Assembly (NCBI RefSeq): GCF_900100885.1
Contig: NZ_LT629692.1
Coordinates: 2,666,001 to 2,730,000 of the forward strand
Source of the DNA: Microbacterium pygmaeum
Lineage (GTDB): Bacteria > Actinomycetota > Actinomycetes > Actinomycetales > Microbacteriaceae
Reading direction: 5' to 3'
DNA length: 64,000 bases
Each line of letters starts with the position of its first letter. Positions within the stretch are counted from its first letter, which is position 1. Shown piece by piece: positions 8,816-20,197 of this stretch. Position numbers and translations under genes: made by a program. The notes below the pieces were generated by a model, which saw only the letters and a list, made by a program, of their open reading frames with translations, ran no database searches and was not told where the DNA came from.

Positions 8816-9318
8816 CGCGCGAGATGCTGCTCGCGATCATGATCGCCATCGTCGTCGCCCTCATCGCACTCGCCGTCTGGGCGTGGCTGCGACGGACCCG
8901 GCGCGATGCCGGCCTGCCCGCACCGTACGCGGAGCTTCCCCCGGACACCGAGGTGCTCAGCACGTGGGATGCGCTGTACGTGGCCACGACCCGGCACGGC
9001 CAGCCGCTCGAGCGCCTCGCGATGCGCGGCCTCGGGTTCCGCTCCCGCGTCGGGATCAGCGTCACCACCGCCGGGGTCGCGCTCGATCTGACCGGCCAGC
9101 CACGGATGCTCATCGCGCGGGACCGCATCCAGAGCGTCGGCCTGGCGACCGTCGCCATCGACCGCGTGGTCGAGCGCGACGGGCTCGTCAAGCTCTCGTG
9201 GCGTCCCGACGACAGCACGGTCGTCGATACCTACTTTCGAGCGCAGACCGGGTCGTCCCGCTCGCTCGCCGACGCGATCGGCATCATCCTCACGCCTTCG
9301 ACAGGAACGGACGCATGA
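8812..9318 (+). CDS. Membrane-anchored PH-like protein of the pyr operon
   Basis: A 168-aa protein with one N-terminal transmembrane helix (about residues 5-25, LLAIMIAIVVALIALAVWAW), then a basic stop-transfer and a soluble, beta-rich domain resembling the PH-like domain annotated in this position in actinobacteria. Function unknown. It overlaps pyrC by four bases and carA by four, so it is an integral operon member. A comparable small membrane gene sits between pyrC and carA in mycobacteria (Rv1382). That conserved position suggests a link to pyrimidine synthesis or membrane tethering, but this is inference. Confidence 0.85.
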   Translation: MTREMLLAIMIAIVVALIALAVWAWLRRTRRDAGLPAPYAELPPDTEVLSTWDALYVATTRHGQPLERLAMRGLGFRSRVGISVTTAGVALDLTGQPRMLIARDRIQSVGLATVAIDRVVERDGLVKLSWRPDDSTVVDTYFRAQTGSSRSLADAIGIILTPSTGTDA

Positions 9319-10473
9319 CTGCCCTGCACACTCCCGAACCCGCGGTCCTCGTGCTCGAGGACGGCACCCGCCATGTCGGGCGCGCATACGGCGCCCTGGG
9401 CACCACGCTGGGCGAGGTGGTCTTCGCCACCGGTATGACCGGCTACCAGGAGACCCTGACGGATCCCTCCTACGCCGGCCAGATCGTCCTGCAGACTGCA
9501 CCGCACATCGGCAACACCGGGATGAACGACGAGGACCCCGAGTCGCGTCGCATCTGGGTGGCGGGCTACATCGTGCGCGACCCGTCCCGCGTGGTCTCGA
9601 ACTGGCGGGCCGACGAATCACTCGATGACGCGCTGGTCAGCGACGGGATCATCGGCATCAGCGGCATCGACACGCGCTCGGTCACGCGGCACATCCGCTC
9701 GGCGGGCAGCATGCGGGGCGGGATCTTCTCCGGGGAGGCCGCGGACCTGAGCCCCGACCAGCAGCTGGCGATCGTGCAGCAGGCGCCCCAGATGTCCGGG
9801 CTGAACCTGTCCGCCGAGGTGTCGGTGGCAGCGACCGAGGTCACCCCGGCAGCCGCTGCCGCCGGCGAGCGCATCGGGAACCTCGCCGTGCTCGACCTCG
9901 GCGTGAAGCAGGCCACGATCGACAACCTCGCCGCCCGCGGCTTCGATGTCCACGTGCTCCCGCAGGATGTCACGATCGAGCAGCTGCGCGCCATCGACCC
10001 GGTCGCGGTCTTCTACTCCAACGGCCCCGGCGACCCCGCGGCATCCGGAGATCACGTCCAGCTGCTGCGCGGCGTCCTCGATGGCGGCCTGCCCTTCTTC
10101 GGCATCTGCTTCGGCAACCAGCTGCTCGGCCGCGCGCTGGGGCTGGGCACCTACAAGCTCCCGTTCGGGCACCGCGGCATCAACCAGCCGGTGCTGGACA
10201 AGACCACCGGTCGGGTGGAGATCACGGCGCACAACCACGGCTTCGCCGTCGAGGCGCCTCTGGAGGGCGAGTTCGACAGCCCGAACGGTTACGGCCGCAT
10301 CGAGGTGAGCCACGTCGGCCTCAACGACGATGTCGTGGAGGGCCTGCGCGCCCTGGACATCCCGGCCTTCTCCGTGCAGTACCACCCCGAGGCCGCCGCC
10401 GGACCCCACGACGCCAACTACCTGTTCGACCGATTCCGCGACATGGTCATCGCCACCCAGGAGAACCGTAAGA

Positions 10474-10481
<8 letters not shown>
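9315..10481 (+). CDS. carA: Carbamoyl-phosphate synthase small subunit (glutaminase)
   Basis: CarA hydrolyses glutamine and channels ammonia to CarB for carbamoyl phosphate, shared by the arginine and pyrimidine pathways. The 388-aa product has the CPSase small-chain N-terminal domain (GMTGYQETLTDPSYAGQ). Its class I amidotransferase domain has nucleophile C265 in GICFGNQ and the His-Glu pair in QYHPEAAAGPHD. The ATG overlaps the stop of the preceding membrane gene. The gene ends in TAA, eight bases into carB. Confidence 0.97.
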
Positions 10482-13757
<3,276 letters not shown>

Positions 13758-13761
<4 letters not shown>

Positions 13762-14612
13762 CGACGTTCGGTCAGCGCCTGCGCGATGCGCTCGCGGAGC
13801 ACGGCCCGCTGTGCGTCGGGATCGATCCGCACGCGAGTCTGCTCGAGGCATGGGGACTGGATGCCGGGGCCGCAGGCACCCGCGAGTTCGGCCTGCGGGT
13901 CGTCGAGGCCGCTGCGGGCCGTGTTGGCGTCGTCAAGCCCCAGGTGTCGTTCTTCGAGCGCTTCGGGTCCGCAGGGTTCGCGGCCCTCGAGGACGTGCTG
14001 TCCGCCGCGCGCGCCGCCGGTCTCGTCGTGATCGCCGACGCGAAGCGCGGCGACATCGGCACCACCATGGAGGGGTACACCGCAGCCTGGCTGCACCCAG
14101 GCTCGCCGTTGGAAGCGGACGCGGTCACCTTGAGCCCCTACCTCGGGCCGGACTCCCTGCAGAAGACGCTCACCACCGCGCTGCGCCTGGACAAGGGCGC
14201 CTTCATCCTGGCGGCGACGAGCAACCCCGAGGCGCTGCCGGTGCAGACCGCACTCACCGTGGATGCCGCCGCCGACGAGGGTCAGCGGGTCGCGGAGCGG
14301 GTCGCCCGCGATGCCGGCTGGTACAACGTGGGCCTGCCCGGCGCACTCGGGTCCATCGGCGTGGTCGTGGGCGCGACGGTCGATCGTGCCGCGTTCGGAC
14401 TCAGCGACATCGTGCTGGCGGGCACCCCGATCCTGGCTCCGGGATTCGGCGCGCAGGGCGCGGCTCCCGCAGATCTGAAACGGCGCTTCGGCTACGTCGC
14501 CGCCAATGTGGTGGCCAGCGAGAGCCGCAGCATCCTCTCCGCCGGCCCCGGGGACATCGCCGCACGCATCCGGCAACGCGCGGATCTGTACCGGGAGAGC
14601 CTCGATGGCTGA
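13758..14612 (+). CDS. pyrF: Orotidine 5'-phosphate decarboxylase (type 2)
   Basis: Decarboxylates OMP to UMP, the last de novo step. At 284 aa it belongs to the longer PyrF type 2 group typical of actinobacteria. Visible signatures are LCVGIDPH, VKPQVSFFERFG and the catalytic DAKRGDIGTT with K96. The GTG start overlaps carB in GTGA. The operon lacks pyrD (dihydroorotate dehydrogenase) and pyrE, so these must lie elsewhere. The last eight bases overlap the gmk start. Confidence 0.96.
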
Positions 14613-15561
14613 GCACGCGGACGCGCCAGAGGAAACTCCGCCCGGCGCCGCCGGTTCGCCGGCACGCACCCCGCCGGAGGTCGACCGCGTGGCGGCCTCG
14701 CGCAAAGCGGTCGCCGCGCGCCGGGCACGCGCATCCCTCAAGCGCGACGTCTCCATGCGCGTCATCGAGCCGCAGCAGCTGTTCGAGCGCGCCCTGGCCG
14801 ACCCGACGTCGCCGGCCGGCACGATGCGGGTGCCCGAGTTCCTGACCAGCCTGCCGGCGATCGGCGAGGGGAAGCGCGACCGGATCCTCGAGGAGCTCTC
14901 GATCTCCCCGGTCAAACGCCTCGGCGGACTCGGCGCGCGCCAGCGCGCCGTCCTGCGGCGCTTCCTCGATGCGCGATTCCCCCCGCAGCGCGCGCGCGGC
15001 GGACGCAGCAGACTCGTCGTGCTGGCGGGGCCGACCGCGGTGGGCAAGGGCACGGTCGCCGGCTACATCAAGGAGCATCATCCGGAGATCCTGCTGTCGG
15101 TCTCGGCGACGACCCGTCCCGCGCGGCCGGGCGAGATCGACGGCGAGCACTACTACTTCGTGGACGATGCGGAGTTCGACCGGCTGATCGAGACCGACCA
15201 GCTGCTGGAGCACGCGACGGTGCACAACAAGTACCGTTACGGCACCCCTCGCGGGCCCATCGAGGCGGCGCTGCAGGCCGGTCGAACCGTCCTGCTCGAG
15301 ATCGATCTGCAGGGTGCCCGCCAAGTGCGGGCGGCCGAACCGTCCGCGACGCTGGTCTTCCTCCTGCCGCCGAGCTGGGACGAACTCGTCCAGCGACTCG
15401 TCGGCCGCGGCACCGAGGGAGCCGAGGAACGGGCACGGCGACTTCGCACCGCGAAGCGCGAATTGGCCGCCCAGCACGAGTTCGATTTCCGCGTCGTGAA
15501 CGAGGACGTCGCCTCCGCCGCCCGCGAGGTCGTAGAATCGGTGCAGGTGCCTTCGCGCTGA
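14605..15561 (+). CDS. gmk: mIHF domain fused to guanylate kinase
   Basis: A 318-aa protein made of two units that are separate genes in mycobacteria and streptomycetes. Residues ~29-122 match actinobacterial integration host factor (mIHF). They show the basic helix AVAARRARASLKRDV, then MRVPEFLTSLPAIGEGKRD and the helix-two-turn-helix tail SPVKRLGGLGARQRA. Residues ~136-315 are guanylate kinase (GMP + ATP to GDP + ADP), with P-loop GPTAVGKGT at 142-150, SATTRPARPGEIDG and the lid region. The N-terminal 28 residues look disordered. ATG 14605 lies eight bases inside pyrF. No stop, frameshift or alternative strong start separates the parts, so a genuine fusion is likely. Confidence 0.93.
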   Translation: MAEHADAPEETPPGAAGSPARTPPEVDRVAASRKAVAARRARASLKRDVSMRVIEPQQLFERALADPTSPAGTMRVPEFLTSLPAIGEGKRDRILEELSISPVKRLGGLGARQRAVLRRFLDARFPPQRARGGRSRLVVLAGPTAVGKGTVAGYIKEHHPEILLSVSATTRPARPGEIDGEHYYFVDDAEFDRLIETDQLLEHATVHNKYRYGTPRGPIEAALQAGRTVLLEIDLQGARQVRAAEPSATLVFLLPPSWDELVQRLVGRGTEGAEERARRLRTAKRELAAQHEFDFRVVNEDVASAAREVVESVQVPSR

Positions 15562-15630
15562 CATTCGCGCGCCCGGCGGCGCCGATCCTTTCCACCGACA
15601 TCCGTCGCACGACAAACCAGGAGGTTTCGC

Positions 15631-15888
15631 ATGGCCGGAACGAACAACGGAATCATCGATCCCCCCATCGACAGCCTGCTCGGCAAAGTCGACTCGAAGT
15701 ACCAGCTGGTCATCTACGCATCCAAGCGGGCGCGTCAGATCAACGACTACTACTCCGACCTGCACGAGGGGAACCTCTTCGACAACGTCGGACCGCTGGT
15801 GGATTCGACCGTCGAGGACAAGCCCCTCACGATCGCGATGCACGAGATCCACGAGGACAAGCTGCGTCTGCGCTCGCTCGAATCGTGA
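15631..15888 (+). CDS. rpoZ: RNA polymerase omega subunit
   Basis: Omega helps assemble and stabilise RNA polymerase beta'. This 85-aa product has the family signature SKYQLVIYASKRARQINDYY and the C-terminal stretch PLTIAMHEIHEDKL. AGGAGG at 15619-15624 sits six bases before the ATG, the best Shine-Dalgarno in this block. It is the last gene of the pyr-gmk cluster and is followed by a strong hairpin. coaBC, which follows rpoZ in many actinobacteria, is absent here. Confidence 0.95.
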   Translation: MAGTNNGIIDPPIDSLLGKVDSKYQLVIYASKRARQINDYYSDLHEGNLFDNVGPLVDSTVEDKPLTIAMHEIHEDKLRLRSLES

Positions 15889-15939
15889 CCGCATCAGGCC
15901 GGAGACGACCGTCTGCGTCCTGACGTGACACTGTGAGAC

Positions 15940-15970
15940 GCCGCCGGCGACCGTGTCGGTCGCCGGCGGC
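15940..15970 (+). terminator. Terminator-like hairpin after rpoZ
   Basis: A perfect 13-bp GC-rich inverted repeat (15940-15952 with 15958-15970) with a 5-base loop GTGTC. It is followed by ATACTTGT rather than a U-run, as is common for actinobacterial terminators. It separates the rpoZ end from metK. Confidence 0.75.
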
Positions 15971-16036
15971 ATACTTGTACCGACTCGCACCCGAGGGCCA
16001 TCCCCGGCACCGATGGGGCATCCACCTGGAGCATCG

Positions 16037-17230
16037 ATGACCGAACTGCGTCTGTTCACCTCTGAGTCCGTGACCGAGGGTCACCCCGACAAGATCTGCG
16101 ATCAGATCTCGGACAGCATCCTCGATGCGCTGCTCGCAGTCGACAAGAACAGCCGGGTGGCGGTCGAGACGTTGGTCACGACCGGCCTGGTGCACGTTGC
16201 CGGCGAGGTGCGCACCGAGGGCTACGTGGACATCCCCACCACGGTGCGCCAGGTGGTCAACCGCATCGGCTACACCTCCAGCGACACCGGATTCGACGGC
16301 GACTCCTGCGGCGTGAGCGTCTCCATCGGCGAACAGTCCAGCGACATCGCCACCGGCGTGGACACCGCGCTCGAGCACCGCGAAGAGGGCTCGGTCGACC
16401 CGCTGGATGCCCAGGGCGCAGGCGACCAGGGCATCATGTTCGGGTACGCGACGAACGAGACACCGCAGCTCATGCCGATCGCGATCTGGACCGCCCACCG
16501 CATCGCGGAGCGACTGACCGAGGCGCGTCGCAGCGGCGCGCTTCCGTTCCTGCGTCCCGACGGCAAGACCCAGGTCACCATCGGCTACGACGGCACCGTC
16601 CCGCGGACCATCGAGACGGTGGTGCTCTCCACGCAGCACGACCCCGACATCTCGCTGGCAGCGCTGCGCGCAGCCGTCGATGCCGAGGTCATCGCCCCGA
16701 TCCTCGCCGAGACCGGACTCGAGATCGGCGACGCGCGCTCGATCATCAATCCGGCAGGGCCGTTCGTGATCGGCGGCCCGAAGGGCGACGCCGGCCTGAC
16801 CGGCCGCAAGATCATCATCGACACCTACGGCGGTGCCTCACGCCACGGCGGCGGCGCATTCAGTGGCAAGGACCCGTCGAAGGTCGACCGCTCGGCCGCG
16901 TACGCGATGCGCTGGGTGGCCAAGAACGCCGTGGCCGCCGGTCTCGCCGACCGACTCGAGGTGCAGGTCGCGTACGCCATCGGCCGCGCACAGCCGGTCG
17001 GACTCTACGTGGAGTCCTTCGGCACCGGGCACGTCTCGGACGAGGTGATCACCCGCGCCCTGCTCGACGTGTTCGATCTGCGCCCGAAGGCGATCATCGA
17101 TCAGCTCGACCTGCTGCGTCCGATCTACGCGCAGACGGCCGCATACGGGCACTTCGGCCGCGAGCTGCCCGACTTCACGTGGGAGCGCACCGACCGCGTC
17201 GACGACCTGCGCGCAGCTGCCGGGCTGTGA
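16037..17230 (+). CDS. metK: S-adenosylmethionine synthetase
   Basis: Makes SAM from methionine and ATP. The 397-aa product contains ESVTEGHPDKICDQ, the GAGDQGIMFGYA loop, and GGAFSGKDPSKVDRSAAY, all diagnostic for MetK. ATG 16037 is preceded by TGGAG five bases upstream and matches the family start TELRLFTSESVTEG. The 148-base upstream region holds the rpoZ terminator and no SAM-riboswitch signature that I can recognise. priA follows after 22 bases. Confidence 0.97.
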   Translation: MTELRLFTSESVTEGHPDKICDQISDSILDALLAVDKNSRVAVETLVTTGLVHVAGEVRTEGYVDIPTTVRQVVNRIGYTSSDTGFDGDSCGVSVSIGEQSSDIATGVDTALEHREEGSVDPLDAQGAGDQGIMFGYATNETPQLMPIAIWTAHRIAERLTEARRSGALPFLRPDGKTQVTIGYDGTVPRTIETVVLSTQHDPDISLAALRAAVDAEVIAPILAETGLEIGDARSIINPAGPFVIGGPKGDAGLTGRKIIIDTYGGASRHGGGAFSGKDPSKVDRSAAYAMRWVAKNAVAAGLADRLEVQVAYAIGRAQPVGLYVESFGTGHVSDEVITRALLDVFDLRPKAIIDQLDLLRPIYAQTAAYGHFGRELPDFTWERTDRVDDLRAAAGL

Positions 17231-17252
17231 TCGGTCGGCGCCGCCTATCGAG

Positions 17253-19229
17253 GTGAGCGTACGACGGATCGCGCGGGTGCTGATCGACTCGCCACTGCCA
17301 CAACTGGATCGTCTCTTCGACTACGCGATCCCCGACGCGCTCGCCGATGAGATCGTTCCCGGCATCCGCGTCCGCGTGCCGCTGCGCAGCGCGGGCCGCA
17401 TGCTCGACGCGTACGTCGTCGAGACGGACGAGGCGGATGCCGGCGACCGGCCGCTCTCGGAGATCGACGCGGTCAGCTCGCCGATCCGCGTGCTGACACC
17501 GAAGCTGTACGCACTCGCGCGGCGCGCCGCCGACCGTGCCGCGGGCTCGGCGACCGACATCCTCCGCCTGGCGATCCCGAAGCGGATGGTGCGCGCCGAG
17601 AAGACCTGGCTGGCGCGCCCGGTCCTCGAGGCGCCGCAGGTCGGGGCCGAGCATGCCGCGTGGGCGGCATCGATGCTGGCCGGCGACGAGGGGCTGACCC
17701 ATTGCATCGACGCCGCCGGCAGGGGTGCCTTCGATGCGCCGCCGCGGACGATCCGGCTCGAGAACGGCTCGACGGTGGGCGCCTGGGCGGTGCTGCTCGC
17801 CGCAGCGGCGGTGCGCACCCTGGCTGCCGGTCGAAGCACGATCCTGGTCGTGCCAGACCACCGGGATCAGTCGCAGCTCGAGGCCGCGCTGGACGCTCGC
17901 GCACCTGCGGACGCGGTCATCCGGGTGGATGCCCGGCAGAGTTCGCCCGCCCGCTACTCGGCCTACCTGCGCATGCTCGCCCCGGCGCCGTGCATCGTCC
18001 TCGGGAACCGCTCCGCGGTGTACGCGCCGGTGCACGATCCCGCGCTCCTGGCCGTCTGGGACGACGGCGACCCGCTGCTGGCCGAGCCCCTGAGTCCCGG
18101 GGTGCACGCGCGCGATGCCGCACTGCTGCGGCAGGAGCTCGACGGATGCGCGCTGATCTTCGCCGGGCACACCCGGACCACCGATGTGGAGCGTCTGGTC
18201 GGCATCGGCTGGGTGCACGACGTCTCCGCAGCCAAGCGCGTCTCGCCGCGCGTCGTGCTCAGCGCGACCAAGGAGGGGGAGAGCCGCGGCGCCCGCGTCC
18301 CCTCCGCCGCCTTCGCCGCAGCCCGTGAAGCACTGCGAGCAGGGCCGGTGCTCGTGCAGGTCGCGCGACCCGGCTACGCACCGGTGCTGGTGTGCGCGGA
18401 TTGCCGGGCGCCCGCGCGGTGCGCGCACTGCGGCGGGCCGCTGCACGCGACACGACGCGGCGCCGTGCCGACCTGCGCGTGGTGCGGCCGTGCCGCCACC
18501 GGATGGACGTGCCCGCGGTGCACCTCGGAACGCCTCCGGATGGCGTCGTCCGGCACCGAGCGCACCGCCGACGAACTGGGCCGCGCGTTCCCCGGCGTGC
18601 GCATCATCGTCGCCGACGGCGAGCATCCGGTCGCGACCGTCGACGATCGGCCGGCGCTCGTCGTCGCCACGCGGGGCGCCGAGCCGATCGCCGAGAGCGG
18701 CTATCGGGCCGTGGTGCTCCTGGACGGAGATCGGATGCTGCTGGCCGAGGATCTGCGCATCGGTGAGTCCTGCCTGCGCTGGTGGTCCAACGCCGCCGCA
18801 TTGGCGGCCCCCGGCGCTCCGGTGCACCTCGTCGGAGTGACCGGTCCGGTCGCCCGCGCGCTGGCCACGTGGACGCAGCCGGCCTACGCACGCGCCGAGC
18901 TCGCCGACCGCGCGCCGCTGCGGATGCCGCCGACCGTGCGGGTCGCGGCCCTCGAGGGAAGCCTCGGCGCGGTGAACCTCGCGCTGGCGAGCGTCCGCGA
19001 CGCCGTCCCGGCGCTGGATGATCTGGCGGTCCTGGGCCCCACGACCACCGAGAGCACCTCGCGCGCCCTGCTCCGCTTCGACTACGGACTCGGTGCCTCG
19101 GTCGCCGAGCACCTGCGCGCCGCCCTCATCGCCGACGCGCTGCGCGCGCGCAAGAACGTCAAAGGTCGTCCGCCCCCTGTCCGCAATACACTCAGAGTGC
19201 GGGTGGACGTGCCCGACCTCGACCTGTGA
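17253..19229 (+). CDS. priA: PriA-like replication restart protein, helicase motifs degenerate
   Basis: Primosomal protein N' homologue of 658 aa. The N-terminal 3' DNA-binding domain opens with VLIDSPLPQLDRLFDYAIP. The expected Walker A (GxTGSGKT) is absent: the equivalent stretch reads TVGAWAVLLAAAAVRTLAAG, and the DEEH box is VWDDGD. The zinc-binding module is kept, with CADC, CAHC, CAWC and CPRC between about 380 and 425. ATPase-dead PriA is characteristic of actinobacteria, so a structural or loading role is likely. The GTG start has only a weak AGG upstream. fmt follows immediately. Confidence 0.9.
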   Translation: MSVRRIARVLIDSPLPQLDRLFDYAIPDALADEIVPGIRVRVPLRSAGRMLDAYVVETDEADAGDRPLSEIDAVSSPIRVLTPKLYALARRAADRAAGSATDILRLAIPKRMVRAEKTWLARPVLEAPQVGAEHAAWAASMLAGDEGLTHCIDAAGRGAFDAPPRTIRLENGSTVGAWAVLLAAAAVRTLAAGRSTILVVPDHRDQSQLEAALDARAPADAVIRVDARQSSPARYSAYLRMLAPAPCIVLGNRSAVYAPVHDPALLAVWDDGDPLLAEPLSPGVHARDAALLRQELDGCALIFAGHTRTTDVERLVGIGWVHDVSAAKRVSPRVVLSATKEGESRGARVPSAAFAAAREALRAGPVLVQVARPGYAPVLVCADCRAPARCAHCGGPLHATRRGAVPTCAWCGRAATGWTCPRCTSERLRMASSGTERTADELGRAFPGVRIIVADGEHPVATVDDRPALVVATRGAEPIAESGYRAVVLLDGDRMLLAEDLRIGESCLRWWSNAAALAAPGAPVHLVGVTGPVARALATWTQPAYARAELADRAPLRMPPTVRVAALEGSLGAVNLALASVRDAVPALDDLAVLGPTTTESTSRALLRFDYGLGASVAEHLRAALIADALRARKNVKGRPPPVRNTLRVRVDVPDLDL

Positions 19230-19237
19230 GGAACGTC

Positions 19238-20197
19238 ATGCGACTCGTCTTCGCCGGAACGCCCGAACCGGCTGTCCCCTCGTTGCGCCTGCTGGCGGCA
19301 TCCGCTCATCAGATCGCCGCGGTCCTCACCCGCACGGATGCGCCGATCGGGCGCAAGCGGGTCCTGACGCCCTCGCCGGTCGCCATGGCCGCCGAAGAGC
19401 TCGGTCTCGAGGCGATCAAGACCAATCGACTCAACGCCGACGCGACCGAGCGCATCGCCGCACTGCGTCCCGACCTCGGCGTGATCGTCGCCTACGGGGG
19501 GCTGGTGCGGGAGCCGCTGCTCTCGACGCCCGCGCTCGGGTGGATCAACCTGCATTTCTCGCTCCTGCCCCGCTGGCGCGGCGCGGCCCCGGTGCAGCAC
19601 GCACTGATCGCGGGGGACCGGGTCACCGGCGCGAGCGTCTTCCAGCTCGTCGCGGAGCTGGATGCCGGCGATGTGTACGCGCAGCGCGAGTACGTCGTGC
19701 CGCGAGCGGCCACCGCGGGTGAGGTCCTCCAGGCGCTGGCCGACGAGGGCGCCCAGCTGCTCGCCGAGGTCGTCGATGCGCTCGCGGCCGGCACCGCCAC
19801 GGCCGCCCCGCAGGTCGGGGAGGCCACCCTCGCCCCGAAGCTCACCGACGCCGATGGGCTCCTCACGTGGAACGCCCTGCAGCGCGCCGTCGTGGACCGG
19901 GTCCGGGGCGTCACGCCGGAGCCCGGAGCGCACACCGTCTTCGACGGGCAGCGCGTGAAGATCGTCGGGATCGCCCTGCCGCCGGCGGATGCGCCGCGCG
20001 TGGATCCCGGACGCCTCGCACTGCACGGGAAGCAGGTGCTGGTGGGGACCGCGAGCGAGCCGATCGTCCTGGAGACCGTGCAGCCGGCGGGCAAGGGCGC
20101 GATGCGGGCCGCCGACTGGTGGCGCGGGCGCCGCGTCCCTGCGCTGCCGGCGGGCGGCGACGAACCGACCGCAGCTCCGACGCGGGCTCAGGCATGA
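19238..20197 (+). CDS. fmt: Methionyl-tRNA formyltransferase
   Basis: Formylates initiator Met-tRNA using 10-formyl-tetrahydrofolate. The 319-aa product begins MRLVFAGTPEPAVPSLRLL and has the active-site stretch NLHFSLLPRWRGAAPVQHA followed by a DAGDV motif and the OB-fold C-terminal domain. ATG 19238 is preferred to the in-frame GTG at 19226, because it matches the family start and has GAGG six bases upstream. It overlaps rsmB by four bases (ATGA). Confidence 0.96.
   Translation: MRLVFAGTPEPAVPSLRLLAASAHQIAAVLTRTDAPIGRKRVLTPSPVAMAAEELGLEAIKTNRLNADATERIAALRPDLGVIVAYGGLVREPLLSTPALGWINLHFSLLPRWRGAAPVQHALIAGDRVTGASVFQLVAELDAGDVYAQREYVVPRAATAGEVLQALADEGAQLLAEVVDALAAGTATAAPQVGEATLAPKLTDADGLLTWNALQRAVVDRVRGVTPEPGAHTVFDGQRVKIVGIALPPADAPRVDPGRLALHGKQVLVGTASEPIVLETVQPAGKGAMRAADWWRGRRVPALPAGGDEPTAAPTRAQA

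Noticed and set aside
15889..16036. SAM riboswitch upstream of metK
   Set aside because: I found only the rpoZ terminator hairpin and no SAM-I or SAM-IV core sequence.
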